A DNA stretch of 64,000 bases from Paraburkholderia sp. HP33-1 (GCF_021390595.1 NZ_JAJEJR010000004.1:1-64000); one strand, 5' to 3'; shown: positions 26,255-36,449, counted from the first letter of the stretch. The notes: generated by a model not told the origin, from the letters alone. Program-made: numbers and translations.

Positions 26255-28057
26255 CTAGACCAGCGATTCGATTGTCGAAAGAAGATCAGCCTTTGAAACT
26301 ACGCCGAGAAACTTCTTTTTGCCGCTACGGCATACAACGGGTAATCGCTCTCCCTCGTGCCTGAGGAAGGCCTGTAAAGCCCGGAAAATCTCGTCATCCG
26401 GGTAGAGCACGGGAATGTCGTGGTGAGCGATCAGACTTGCCGGCTGGCGTCCCATATCAATGCCATCCACAACCAACTGGTTGTAGTCCGACAGCGCGAT
26501 GCAGCCAACCAACTGTTCTGCATTATCTAGTAGATAAATGTATTTGACCGTTGTCGATAGAAAGAGCCGGCCCGCCTCTTCGACAGTGGCCGTCGACGAC
26601 AACGTCTGTCGCGTCGACGTCAGGATATCGCGAACACGGGTTCTTCGCGCCCTGTCCGCCAAAGCTCGTTTTTCGTTGATCCTTCGTGTTGCGTCGTACA
26701 TTGGACGGGTAACAACTGATCGGCTGCAGACAAACGCGACGACCGTACAAAGCATGAGCGGCAACATGACTTCATAGTTGAGCGTCATCTCGAAAATCAT
26801 CAGGATCGCCATCAAGGGTGCCTGGGTGGCGGCGCCCAGAAATGCTCCCATACCGACGATAACGAAAAGCACCCGAAACTGGCCAATATCTACGTGCAGC
26901 AAGGTCGCGAGATCTGTATAGAGCGCGCCAAGGGCTGCACCCACAAAGATCGTCGGAGTGAACACCCCACCGACAGCACCGGAGCCCGTCGAAATTGCAG
27001 TCGCAATCACCTTGAATATTAGGACCGCTGTGACGAACGACCATCCGGCGGGTTGTCGTATCAAGTCGTTGACTACGCTGTACCCGTTGCCAAGTGTTTC
27101 GGGCAGAATGATTGAAATAATGCCAACACAAAGTCCCCCTACGCCAAGGGCGAGTGGATACGGCATGCCCATTTCCGATATTCTCTTCTTCCCAAATTGC
27201 AGCAGTGCAAGATAAAGCGGAGCACTAAGCCCCAATACCACGCCGAGCGCCGCGAACATCATCATATCAAGCGGACCCAGCGCATTGATCGCATCCTCTG
27301 CGTGCAACATATAAGGGGGGTGATAGCCAGGCAACATACGCATCGTCAGGTTGGCCACAACCGACGATATGATGAGAGGCGCCATTCGCTCGGCTACGAC
27401 CGAACCGAGCACGATTTCTGCGACAAAAAAGGCGCTGGCAATCGGCGCGCTGTAGGCTGATGCGATGCCGGCAGCGGCCCCGCACGCCACCATTGTTCTC
27501 ACATCGACCAGCGGCCACGACCTAGCTCTACCCATAAGCGAGGCGGCAAGTGCTGCGAGCTGCACCATCGGTCCCTCCCGTCCGATCGAACTCCCCGAAG
27601 CGATGGAGCTCAAGGCAGACAGGGATCGAATGAGCGTCACGCTAACGGGAATTTTTCCGTCACCGATCGTAATCGCCTCCATGTATTCTGGATGGTCAAT
27701 TCCCGACACTCTTCGTGACGACGTCCAGAGTAGCGCCCCCGCCATCACGCCACCAGCCGTCGGCACGAGCAACCTTATGTACCACGCGCAATGACGTGCA
27801 ATCTCGACCGGATCGCCAGACCGGGAGAAGATCAACGCTTGGGCGATTTCGATTGCCTCACGAAATGCCACGGTCGCAAGCGCACCCGCGAAACCGATGG
27901 GCACCGCCCAAAGCAATGCCCAGTAGCCGTCCTCAGGACGTAGCCGTTCTGCTAGCCACAGTCTGAATTTTTGGATCGTCGTAAGTGTGTTGGTCAAGAC
28001 GGTTTCACCACCGCTATCAGGAGAGAGCCCCCTCTCCCAATGCGGCTGCTCCTTCAA
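26255..28057 (-). CDS. ClC family chloride channel/transporter with CBS domains
   Basis: About 600 residues. The ClC membrane domain has the gating-glutamate motif GREGPMVQLAA, GGVFTPTIFVGAALG and roughly ten or more hydrophobic helices. An internal glutamate in FFVAEIVLG matches the proton-pathway position of exchangers. The first selectivity motif reads VSGIDHPEYMEA rather than GSGIPE. Two cytoplasmic CBS domains (about 465-600) end the protein. The start is unclear: TTG 28057 overlaps the porin relic stop and TTG near 27998 is possible. It probably moves chloride or another anion. It is flanked by IS debris and a truncated porin. Confidence 0.88.
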   Translation of the reverse strand: MKEQPHWERGLSPDSGGETVLTNTLTTIQKFRLWLAERLRPEDGYWALLWAVPIGFAGALATVAFREAIEIAQALIFSRSGDPVEIARHCAWYIRLLVPTAGGVMAGALLWTSSRRVSGIDHPEYMEAITIGDGKIPVSVTLIRSLSALSSIASGSSIGREGPMVQLAALAASLMGRARSWPLVDVRTMVACGAAAGIASAYSAPIASAFFVAEIVLGSVVAERMAPLIISSVVANLTMRMLPGYHPPYMLHAEDAINALGPLDMMMFAALGVVLGLSAPLYLALLQFGKKRISEMGMPYPLALGVGGLCVGIISIILPETLGNGYSVVNDLIRQPAGWSFVTAVLIFKVIATAISTGSGAVGGVFTPTIFVGAALGALYTDLATLLHVDIGQFRVLFVIVGMGAFLGAATQAPLMAILMIFEMTLNYEVMLPLMLCTVVAFVCSRSVVTRPMYDATRRINEKRALADRARRTRVRDILTSTRQTLSSTATVEEAGRLFLSTTVKYIYLLDNAEQLVGCIALSDYNQLVVDGIDMGRQPASLIAHHDIPVLYPDDEIFRALQAFLRHEGERLPVVCRSGKKKFLGVVSKADLLSTIESLV

Positions 28058-28835
28058 AACTTGTGGCGGATACCGATGCGGGCTACGGCCTGCTTCGCGC
28101 TACCCGGCGACTGGATCGACGTCGACCCATTGCCATAGATGTAAGCGAAAGTGGCGTCACCAGCGGCCTTCTGGAATGCACCCAGCAGGAAAACGTCAGT
28201 ACGCTTTGAGAGTGCGTCATACAGCATCAGGTTGACCTGATGCCACTTCGGATCCGTCGTGGCGCTTCCCGTGGTCTGCCGGCCGTCGGTGAACGTGTAA
28301 CCGCCCGCCAAAAAGAGAGCTGGTTTGATGTCATATCGCGCATTGATCTCGTAGTTGTCCCGTCGCAGATAGTTTGCGACGATCGGGCCGGACGTGACGC
28401 CGTCGATGACCATGCGTGTCCACTCGAGACCTACTTTCAACGGGCCAATCGCATAGGTGCCGCCGACGCCGAAGATGCGCTGACGTCCTGCCACGAACAA
28501 GGCATCTGCCGTCGACGAAACCGCACCATCCGTGTTCGCATCCGGAATATTGAACTGCTCATAGGCAGCCCCAACACTCACGGGCCCGTTTTTGTATCTG
28601 GCCCCGACGCTCCGCGCCTCGCTCTTGTTCGTCGCCCCCGCCTGATTGCTGAAACCGTACAGGGCGCTCATCGAGAAGCCGCCGTAGTTCACGCTCTTGA
28701 ACTTGACCGAGCTGTCGACGCGCAGGTTGTTGTCGCTGTCGAACATGTGGGACAAGTAACCGCCACTGTACGTGCCGTTCGCCGTTGCGGGAGCAAGGTA
28801 GTCGTCGGTGCTCCTTAACTGGCCGTGCCGCGCGA
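28054..28835 (-). pseudogene. 5'-truncated porin
   Basis: The frame encodes the C-terminal two thirds of a Burkholderia OmpC-type porin: TDDYLAPATANGTYSGGYLSHMF, KFKSVNYGGFSMSALYGFSNQ, and the outer membrane assembly signal ending in VARIGIRHKF. The signal peptide and the first strands (SSVTLYG and EDLGGGL segments) are missing, and upstream sequence to 28869 is unrelated to porins. The break lies near 28835, next to the 3' end of the GH79 gene, so the insertion or rearrangement that brought in the GH79 locus probably cut it. Confidence 0.8.
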
Positions 28836-28880
28836 CGTGCCTCGCAGATTGCCACCGAACCGGCGGCAATCCACCCTTCC

Positions 28881-30782
28881 CTATTTCGACAAGGTAACCA
28901 GAACTGCACTAGTAGGCTCAATCGCAACATTGAAGGTGCTACTTTGCTCAGTCAGTACCTCTGCGTATTTTGTGCCGACAGGGGTGCCATCCACGCTGCC
29001 ATCGAACGTCTGCCCACCAAGCGTGATCCCGCTCTTTGACGTAAAGGCAGGCGCACGCATCCGCTCAATTGCAGCACTCTTGAATCCTGGTACGGTTACG
29101 CTGATGTTTCCGTAGTCTTGCTGATCCTTGTTGATGACCAGGACGTTGACCTTGCCCGTCGTCGGGTCTAGTGTCGACCACGCCTTCAGATTTGCAGAAG
29201 TATTCAGCGTCACGGGTAGCAAACTAGACCCGTTCTCCGCAGCTTCTGCGAACAGGAGCATGCCATAGTACAGCGCCTGGATTGTCCGGATCGAGTAGCC
29301 ATTCGACCATTGGATACCTGCGGGGGGCGTCCACGTCTTGACTGCAATATTCGCCAGGTTGTCGTACTGGCTCTGCGGCAAATTGAAGTTGAACGCACCA
29401 TACACATCCCAAGCACTGAACTTATTCCAGTTCTTCGAGATCATGTTCACTCCAGTTGCACCCGCTTTGGCGTATTCAAACATCACATCGGGCGCCCAAA
29501 GAGCCTCCTCGAACGCGTTGCTGACGCCATCCTGCCCCTCGCAGGAGATCGAATTCATCTCGTCTATCCGGTACGGCTTGTTTGCGGCCTTTGCTACTGC
29601 CGCAAACGGTACAGCATATGACGGATCGGAAGTTGATGAAGACGGCTTAAGAAGCAAACCCGAGGCGGCCGATCCTCCACAGGCTGTTCCTGTAGTGATG
29701 TAGGAATGTTGACTTACATTGGCAATGACCGAGCCGGACTGGCTCAGCAAATTCGTCAGCCCTCCGACAGACAGGAATGGTGGCAGGAGCGCGCCTGTTG
29801 CCGGGTCCTGAGGATAGAACGCCGCGGAAGGTCCCGTAAATAGCGGACTATTCGGTACTTTGCTCAAAATTGCCTGTGTAATCGTCTGGACCTCGGTTGT
29901 GTACTGGTCAAACGAGTAGGGTGAGGGTCGAACCTTCTGTAACACATATAAATCTGGCTCGTTACCCAGTTCGATCGACTGCAACGCGCCCGCAGGCATA
30001 TCACTTGCGTACTCGCTGACTTGGTCTGACGCGAGCGTCGCATTCTTGGCCGCGAAATTGATGCCGAGGATAAATGTCGCGCCATATCCCGCCGCCGACA
30101 GATCATTCGCAAGTTGCGCGAATGGGCGCACGGTACCCGAGTTTGGCTCGGTCGTCGAGTCACTCACGGTTCCACCTATTCGGATTGATACGGGTCCACC
30201 GCCGAATTTCGTTATGTTTTTCAACAGCTGCCGATAGATCGGATTTACACCGATTGCAGGGTCGCCCATCAATAGTTGAGCTTGTCCCCACGGATGTGAG
30301 AAGCCGATGTAACCACTCGGGATTTGTGTGCCCGGATTAGTTGGGTCGACTGTGACTGTCGCCATCGGGGTGGAGCTGGCGACGCTCACGGTTATCGTCT
30401 TCGTAAATACTCCGCCAGACGAATTGGTCGCGGTCAGGGTATAGGTGGTGCTTTGCGCTGGTACGACGACTGCCGAGGATGCCGGGGTTGCTGACACGCC
30501 ACTTAGCGTGACGCTTTGGGCGTTGGGGGCGCTCCACGAGAGCGTGACTGCTTGTCCTTGGCTAACGGTGGTTTTGTCTGCGGAAAACTGAGCTATAGGA
30601 TCGGTTTCGATATCCGAGCCACCGCAAGCAGTCAAGAGGGTCGACGCGACAGAAATTGCAAAAAACCACGGGTACGGCCCCCACCTTTCGAGTGAAAGTC
30701 CGGCGCGCATAGAAGCAGCCGTGAGCTTGGCCTCGCATGAGGCAAGCTGACAATTTGAGACTGATGTTTTCGCGTTCCTCAT
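28881..30782 (-). CDS. GH79-like beta-glucuronidase lipoprotein
   Basis: 633 residues. A hydrophobic segment ends in a lipobox LTAC with C53, so the mature protein is likely an outer-membrane or periplasmic lipoprotein. An Ig-like domain (about 65-150) precedes a TIM-barrel with the acid/base glutamate in IELGNEPDLY near 275 and a candidate nucleophile in YRIDEMNS near 407. A beta-sandwich C-terminal domain (about 540-633) follows. This layout matches GH79 enzymes (beta-glucuronidase, heparanase-like), which cleave glucuronides. AGGAGG lies before the ATG. It is followed upstream on the same strand by a porin, a hexuronate-type MFS gene and a sulfatase gene. Confidence 0.8.
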   Translation of the reverse strand: MRNAKTSVSNCQLASCEAKLTAASMRAGLSLERWGPYPWFFAISVASTLLTACGGSDIETDPIAQFSADKTTVSQGQAVTLSWSAPNAQSVTLSGVSATPASSAVVVPAQSTTYTLTATNSSGGVFTKTITVSVASSTPMATVTVDPTNPGTQIPSGYIGFSHPWGQAQLLMGDPAIGVNPIYRQLLKNITKFGGGPVSIRIGGTVSDSTTEPNSGTVRPFAQLANDLSAAGYGATFILGINFAAKNATLASDQVSEYASDMPAGALQSIELGNEPDLYVLQKVRPSPYSFDQYTTEVQTITQAILSKVPNSPLFTGPSAAFYPQDPATGALLPPFLSVGGLTNLLSQSGSVIANVSQHSYITTGTACGGSAASGLLLKPSSSTSDPSYAVPFAAVAKAANKPYRIDEMNSISCEGQDGVSNAFEEALWAPDVMFEYAKAGATGVNMISKNWNKFSAWDVYGAFNFNLPQSQYDNLANIAVKTWTPPAGIQWSNGYSIRTIQALYYGMLLFAEAAENGSSLLPVTLNTSANLKAWSTLDPTTGKVNVLVINKDQQDYGNISVTVPGFKSAAIERMRAPAFTSKSGITLGGQTFDGSVDGTPVGTKYAEVLTEQSSTFNVAIEPTSAVLVTLSK

Positions 30783-31000
30783 AGAATCCTCCTGAGTTAA
30801 TTTGATTTTCTGTCTGTCTCGAAAATTTTTTTTTGCACCTTACCGCCCGCCTTATCTGTGACTGTGGTAAGACAAATCTTCTGTCTTTCTGGGAATAAAT
30901 TGAAAAATTCCCCACTGAGATTCATAACGGAACGGGCGGAGTCGGTGGTGAGGTTTCCACCCATTAAATTTATTGTGTAGGTGTACTATTAATTTAAGTC

Positions 31001-32170
31001 CTAAAATTTACTTGCGATACCGATCATAACTACGACCTGATTCGGTGTCGACGATGGTGTGAGATTTTGAGAATCGCCGACAACTGGAGCAGCGGTCACA
31101 ATTGTCTTGATACCGCTGACACCGAGGGTCTTTCCGGTCGCGTGAGTGAACCCTTCGAGCGCATAGAGCGTCGTTCTTTTGGAAAGCAAATAGGCCTGCT
31201 TAAGGGAAAACTGAAGATATTTTGCGGGATCTTGAATAGTGTTGGCCCTCGAAGCGACCGTATAGCTCACTGCAGCGGCCGACTCCAGGTCCGGACGAAT
31301 GCGATAAGTTCCGAAGATGCCGTAATTATTAAAGACCACGGTGTCAAGGAATGCCGACTGGTTACCCGCGAGATACCGAACGTTCGCATAGACAGCTCCG
31401 AGTCGGAGAGCTCCGATGGTGTAGTTTGCCGCGATCGCCGCATCCTCAATCCGGCTGGCCGTAAGGTAACCTTGATTGACGACCGTAGTTCCCAATGATG
31501 CACTTGAAGTTGATCCGAACACGACGCCCGGCTGTGCATTCTCCATTCGCAAGTAGCCCGCTGCGACTCCAAGCGGGCCGGACGAATACTGTAGTGCAGC
31601 GCTGATAGTCTGTCCGCTACCGATGCTACCGGGGTTCCCGCCAAAGCCATACATTGCGCTAGCCTGAAGGCCGCGAAGGACCGGCGAGGTGTAGGTCACA
31701 GAGCTATTGGCGCGCGTGGTCTTGTCCAGGCTGTCGATGTCGCCTGGGCGCGCTCCCACCGCACCAGCCATGGTCGCAGCGGGTGCAAGAGGACCGACGA
31801 GCAAAAAATAGGGGGTGTACTGACGTCCCATCGTGACAGTCCCGTATTTCCGGTCCCTCAGCCCCATGTACGCTTGTCGATTGAAGATGAGGCCAGATGT
31901 CGTCGCAGCACCAGAATTCATGTCAAAACTCGACTCGACCTGGAAGATCGTTGCCAAGCCACCGCCGAGGTCCTCTACCCCATTTAATCCCCAGACTGAG
32001 GTCGTGAGATTTCCCGAGCGCATGTAAACGTTGGAATGGCCTTTCTGATTGTTCACATACGTGACTGCATCATCTACCGCACCGTAAAGCGTTACGCTAC
32101 TCTGGGCGAACACATTGGTGCCGTACATCGTTGCTAACAGCACAGCGTGGCTCAGTGTCTTGCTTTTCAT
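31001..32170 (-). CDS. OmpC-type Burkholderia porin
   Basis: 389 residues with a signal peptide ending NVFAQ, then SSVTLYGAVDDAVTYV, GLNGVEDLGGGLATIFQVESSF, NRQAYMGLRDRKYGTVTMGRQY and a C-terminal VVMIGIASKF. These are the standard features of trimeric 16-strand general porins in Burkholderiales. It lies between the GH79 gene and the MFS gene on the same strand, so it may admit the glucuronide or sulfated substrate of this locus. Gaps on both sides are 56-220 bases. Confidence 0.92.
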   Translation of the reverse strand: MKSKTLSHAVLLATMYGTNVFAQSSVTLYGAVDDAVTYVNNQKGHSNVYMRSGNLTTSVWGLNGVEDLGGGLATIFQVESSFDMNSGAATTSGLIFNRQAYMGLRDRKYGTVTMGRQYTPYFLLVGPLAPAATMAGAVGARPGDIDSLDKTTRANSSVTYTSPVLRGLQASAMYGFGGNPGSIGSGQTISAALQYSSGPLGVAAGYLRMENAQPGVVFGSTSSASLGTTVVNQGYLTASRIEDAAIAANYTIGALRLGAVYANVRYLAGNQSAFLDTVVFNNYGIFGTYRIRPDLESAAAVSYTVASRANTIQDPAKYLQFSLKQAYLLSKRTTLYALEGFTHATGKTLGVSGIKTIVTAAPVVGDSQNLTPSSTPNQVVVMIGIASKF

Positions 32171-32226
32171 CTACTCGTCTCTCGTTCTATGGATAATTAA
32201 TTATCGAAAGTGTCTTGTGTGCTGAG

Positions 32227-33510
32227 TCAAGTCTGCTGGCCTAGCCCGTTGATCTGAATCTCGTTATTTCTCTTGGAAGGAACCATTAGCCAGAGGACAA
32301 TGGCCCCGAGCACGTCGAACATTACGAGACAGGCGAACAACGGGTTGTATCCAATCTTTGTCGCGAGCGCCCCGATGATCAGGGAGAAGACAGAGCTTCC
32401 TAACCACGCAGCCGTGCCTGTCCATCCGCTGGCCGTCGCAACTTCTTCGCGCGGGAAGACGTCAGCAGGAAGTGTAAGAAGTGCCCCGGAAAGGGCTTGG
32501 TGCGCAAAACCGCCGACACAGAACAGGAGAACTGCTACATATTTATCGGCAGCCAAGCCGATGCACGCGGGTCCGATCATCAGGAGCGCGCCAAAGACCA
32601 CCACCAGCTTGCGCGAGGTCACAAGATGAACGTTAAACCACTTCTGAAAACTCGGGCAGAGGTATCCCCCCACGATGCTACCCAAATCTGCCGCAAGGAA
32701 CGGCAACCACGCAAACATGCCGATCTCCTTGAGGCTCATGTGCCGAACGGATGAGAGGTAGATTGGAATCCAGAAGCTGAAGGTCGCCCAGGCCGGTGCT
32801 GCGAGAAACCTTGAAATCATGATTCCCCACAGGACCCTAGAACGCAGCATGACGGTCCAGTGGGCTTTTACCTTGCGAACGATCGCTTGCCCTCCGATGA
32901 TGGTCGAGCGCTCGCCGGAGCTAAGCCATTTGTGCTGTTGGGGAACGTTGTAAACTGCGAGCCATACGACGACCCAAATCAAGCTCAGCCCTCCGGTGAC
33001 GATGAACGCCATTTGCCAGTTGTAGTGGAGGATGCACCACACGACCAACGGTGGTGCGAACATGGCTCCGAGAGATGTTCCTGAGTTAAACCATCCCGTC
33101 GCAATCGACTTCTCCTTGTCGGGAAACCACTCAGACACGACCTTGACCGATGCTGGAATCACTGCAGATTCTGTGGCACCAAGGAGTCCGCGGAAGAACG
33201 CAAAAGAGATCCAACCCGTCGCCAGACCATGGAGCATGTTCGCCAGTGACCACGCAACTGCGAATATGGCGAAGCCAATTTTTGTCCCGACGATATCGAG
33301 CACGTATCCGCATAGAGGCTGAACAATCATGTATGCCCCTTGGAATGCGGAAACGACATAGGAATACTGCTCAGTCGAAATGCTGAAATGCTTGTTAAGC
33401 TCCGGAATGGCCACGGACAACGAACTCCGTGAGAGGTAATTCAGCGTTATGCCCGCCGATACTAATCCTATGATCCACCATCTAAGCCCTGAAACCATTC
33501 GCTGCTTCAT
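32227..33510 (-). CDS. MFS transporter, ACS/hexuronate (ExuT-like) type
   Basis: 427 residues from ATG 33510, which has GGAGACTACGA upstream. It has about twelve hydrophobic segments. Features such as RWWIIGLVSAGITLNYLSRSSLSVA, GYVLDIVGTKIGF, FRGLLGATESAVIPASVKVVSEWFPDKEKSIATGWFNSGTSLGA are typical of the anion:cation symporter family that includes hexuronate, glucarate and galactonate permeases. Beside a GH79 enzyme, the likely cargo is glucuronate or a related sugar acid. A frame upstream to 33744 is open but is not part of the protein. Confidence 0.88.
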   Translation of the reverse strand: MKQRMVSGLRWWIIGLVSAGITLNYLSRSSLSVAIPELNKHFSISTEQYSYVVSAFQGAYMIVQPLCGYVLDIVGTKIGFAIFAVAWSLANMLHGLATGWISFAFFRGLLGATESAVIPASVKVVSEWFPDKEKSIATGWFNSGTSLGAMFAPPLVVWCILHYNWQMAFIVTGGLSLIWVVVWLAVYNVPQQHKWLSSGERSTIIGGQAIVRKVKAHWTVMLRSRVLWGIMISRFLAAPAWATFSFWIPIYLSSVRHMSLKEIGMFAWLPFLAADLGSIVGGYLCPSFQKWFNVHLVTSRKLVVVFGALLMIGPACIGLAADKYVAVLLFCVGGFAHQALSGALLTLPADVFPREEVATASGWTGTAAWLGSSVFSLIIGALATKIGYNPLFACLVMFDVLGAIVLWLMVPSKRNNEIQINGLGQQT

Positions 33511-33750
33511 TCGTAGTCTCCGTTCTCTCTTGATTTGAGTTCTTTTGGCTCGATCAAGCATCCGACGGTTAGCAAGGGCAACCTCACTAATTTTGTCTGG
33601 GTGTCGTCGAACCTCATATGTCTTGGTACGGCTTCCCCTAGGTATAGGTCGCCGTCGTGTCAGAGGTCGGTTTGTTCGCTGAGGTCGATGCCGTGACTTC
33701 TCTATCCGCTGCCCGCCAACTAGTGGGCTCCCTAGTGCACACAAAGCAGC

Positions 33751-35232
33751 CTACTTGGCCATTGCTCCGCTCTTCTCGGGGTTGACCAGCGGCGGCGGCG
33801 GATAATGAAGGCCCCGCTGGTTCGCGAAAGTGCGCGAAGCCTCTGGCGTGTATTCGTCCGGCTGATATCCGATGAGGCGCCCATCTGTGGCCCACGCTTC
33901 GTCGCATCCGTACAGGCTTTTTGCGAGTTCATGCTCGAGTCTTGTTCGAACTTTGACATACGCCGGATCACTCGATAAATCGACCATTTCAGTTGGGTCC
34001 GCGGTGAGATCAAAAAGCTGTATATGGTTCCCCGCGGGATACCAGATCAACTTGTGTCGCCCGTCGTGCATCATGCGGGTCGCGCTTCGCATCTCTCGGC
34101 ATTCACCATAGAGAAAGTCGCGGCGCTCGGCGCCGACGGCTGACATACCGTCGAGCGTTCCCGGAATTGGAATGCCGGCAACATCGAGCAAGGTCGGCAT
34201 GATGTCCTGAAGGGCAACGAGACGGTCGTCGGTAACACCGCGGCCGATCCGCTTGCAGCCGGCCGTTCCGACGAGGATGAACGGGATATTCGCGGCGCGT
34301 TCATAGAACACACACTTGCCCCAGAGGCCATGCTCGCCGAGCATGTCTCCGTGATCAGAGACGAGTGCGATCAACGTGTCGTCAAGAATTCCCTCGTCAC
34401 GCAGAGTACCGATCAGTACCCTTATCTGGTGGTCGATGTGGGTGCACAAGGCGTAGTAAGCCTGCCGGATTCCCCTTAAAACATGGGCGCTATGCTCCGC
34501 CGGCCAGTATGCGCGCACGACCTGAAGAGCCTGCGGTAGCGTTTCAAGCCTTTCGGACCAGATACCGGCATTTGGTTCGTCGATCGGTAACCTGTCATAC
34601 ATTTCGATGTAGGACGCGAGCGGCGCCAAAGGTGGGTGCGGATGCGTGAACGATACGTGCCAGAATCCGGGCCGGTCCGGATCTCGGCGCTTGATCGCCC
34701 TCGCAGCCTCGCGCGCCGTCCAGTTCGTGACGTGGTGTGCCTCTTCCAAATGCCACGGACGGAACATGTAGTCGTTGTTCGACATGCCGTGCATGAATTG
34801 CTCGCCGGTGTGCCCATGATCGGCGAGATAAATATCGTAATCGTCGGTCGTGCCGAGTTCGATCCGGCCTTCCTCCGCGAGAATTGTGTCGTCGAAGCCG
34901 ATTCGCGCGCGTTGCGGGAAGACGTGAAGCTTGCCAATCGCCGTTGCCTGATAGCCGGCATCGCGAAAACATTGGGCTAGGAGTGGCTCCTTGGGAAGAC
35001 GCTCTGCAGGCTTGAACGAGCGGTCACCGTGCCCTCGCGGACTCAGTCCCGTCATCATCGATCGCCGTGCGGGGATACAGATTGGCGATTCTGAATATGC
35101 CCGGGTATAACGCGTGCCGAGGCGGGCAAGATGATCGATAGTTGGTGTCAGCACGGAGGGATGCCCGGCACAACCGAGCAAGGCTCCAGGCCACTGATCA
35201 ACCGCGATAAACAATACGTTCGGCTGTTCCAC
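33751..35232 (-). CDS. Type I sulfatase (formylglycine-dependent)
   Basis: About 493 residues from GTG 35232, chosen because GAGGAG stands 4 bases upstream; ATG 35244 lacks a ribosome site. It has the N-terminal NVLFIAVDQWP metal-binding aspartates and the formylglycine signature CIPARRSMMTG (C56 counting from ATG 35244, C52 from GTG), then GKLHVFP and the metal site SDHGDMLGEHGLWGK. Type I sulfatases hydrolyse aryl or carbohydrate sulfate esters after cysteine conversion by a formylglycine-generating enzyme, which is not in this window. No signal peptide is visible, so it is probably cytoplasmic. Next to GH79 and a hexuronate carrier it likely strips sulfate from an imported conjugate. Confidence 0.9.
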   Translation of the reverse strand: MEQPNVLFIAVDQWPGALLGCAGHPSVLTPTIDHLARLGTRYTRAYSESPICIPARRSMMTGLSPRGHGDRSFKPAERLPKEPLLAQCFRDAGYQATAIGKLHVFPQRARIGFDDTILAEEGRIELGTTDDYDIYLADHGHTGEQFMHGMSNNDYMFRPWHLEEAHHVTNWTAREAARAIKRRDPDRPGFWHVSFTHPHPPLAPLASYIEMYDRLPIDEPNAGIWSERLETLPQALQVVRAYWPAEHSAHVLRGIRQAYYALCTHIDHQIRVLIGTLRDEGILDDTLIALVSDHGDMLGEHGLWGKCVFYERAANIPFILVGTAGCKRIGRGVTDDRLVALQDIMPTLLDVAGIPIPGTLDGMSAVGAERRDFLYGECREMRSATRMMHDGRHKLIWYPAGNHIQLFDLTADPTEMVDLSSDPAYVKVRTRLEHELAKSLYGCDEAWATDGRLIGYQPDEYTPEASRTFANQRGLHYPPPPLVNPEKSGAMAK

Positions 35233-35350
35233 GTCGCTCCTCATAGATCGTCAGAATTTTTACAATGCCGCCAGGTGATAATCTAACGATCAGAGCGCCA
35301 TCCACCTAGATGCAAGATGGTCAATCCAGACATAGCTTGAAAGGTATTTC

Positions 35351-36259
35351 ATGGACATGGATGTGCAGTTATGGAGACTGTTTGTGCAGATCGTGGAGTA
35401 TGGAAGCGTTACCCGCGTAGCGAGCGCCCGCGACGTGGCGCAGTCCGTCGTAAGTCGCCAACTTGCGACAATCGAGAAGATTTGCGGCGGCAGGCTTTTC
35501 GAGCGAACTGGACGCGGTGTCAGGCTCAACGAAGCCGGCGCACGTATATACCCACGAGTTGTTGCGTGGTTAGAGGAAGGCAATCAGCTTTCGCGCGACG
35601 TACGCCGCGCCGCGAACGTACCGGCGGGAACGGTTAAGGTGGGCATACTATCGTCAATTAGCAGAGACTTTACGAGTTCCCTTTATGAGCGGATCACCAA
35701 AGCGTTTCCGGAGATCCACTTGCACATTTTTGATGGGCCCGGGCGACAAATATCTGAGTGGCTTGAGGCTCAAGCAATCGATTTTGGCGTTGTACTGAGA
35801 AACACAAAGGAGGAACGGCGCTCGGACATACGCATTGGTCCGCTGTCGACCGCCCTGATTGGCCCCCCGGGTGATGTCCTAACGAGTTCGGCGACCGTTG
35901 AGTTTTCCAAGCTAGCCAAAATACCGTTGGTTCTTGCAGGGCATCCAAATGTCTCCCGGGATCTGCTGGAGCATCATGCCCGTAGGAAAGGAATCGAGAT
36001 AAACGTGCCAATCGAATGCGATTCGATTCCGCTTCAAAAGCATCTAGTGGCTACGTCTCACATCTATGCAATCCTTGGGCGACATGCTGTCCGCGAGGAA
36101 CTGCACGCCGGCCAACTCCAGGCATCGAAGATCGTGTCCCCGAGCCTCACACGTTCAATCGTTTTGAGTTACGTGGAAGGACGCACGCCTAGCGCTGCTT
36201 CCCAAGCGGTTATCGATATCGCCCGCGCGATCCTTGTTCCCATGATCACTGAACCGTAA
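35351..36259 (+). CDS. LysR family transcriptional regulator
   Basis: 302 residues. The N-terminal winged helix (LFVQIVEYGSVTRVASARDVAQSVVSRQLATIEKICGGRLFERTGRGV) is followed by a periplasmic-binding-protein-like effector domain beginning near residue 90 (GTVKVGILSSISRDF). It is divergent from the sulfatase gene across a 118-base gap, the classic arrangement for LysR control of a neighbouring catabolic operon. GAAAGG precedes the ATG. The likely targets are the sulfatase, MFS, porin and GH79 genes; the effector is unknown. Confidence 0.9.
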   Translation: MDMDVQLWRLFVQIVEYGSVTRVASARDVAQSVVSRQLATIEKICGGRLFERTGRGVRLNEAGARIYPRVVAWLEEGNQLSRDVRRAANVPAGTVKVGILSSISRDFTSSLYERITKAFPEIHLHIFDGPGRQISEWLEAQAIDFGVVLRNTKEERRSDIRIGPLSTALIGPPGDVLTSSATVEFSKLAKIPLVLAGHPNVSRDLLEHHARRKGIEINVPIECDSIPLQKHLVATSHIYAILGRHAVREELHAGQLQASKIVSPSLTRSIVLSYVEGRTPSAASQAVIDIARAILVPMITEP

Positions 36260-36449
36260 CCGCCGAGCGCCATGGCCTTCAGCCGTTGGCTGCAATTGTC
36301 GTCCACGCAACTTCCGCGGGCGAGCCACGGTCGTTTACTACGGGACCGATTGGCGCTATCCGGGGTATTCGTACTTTCCGTGTATTTTCTGGCGGTTTTC
36401 ACGAAAAATCTCTTTCATATCAACGAGTTGAAGATCCATCAAATTGCAA

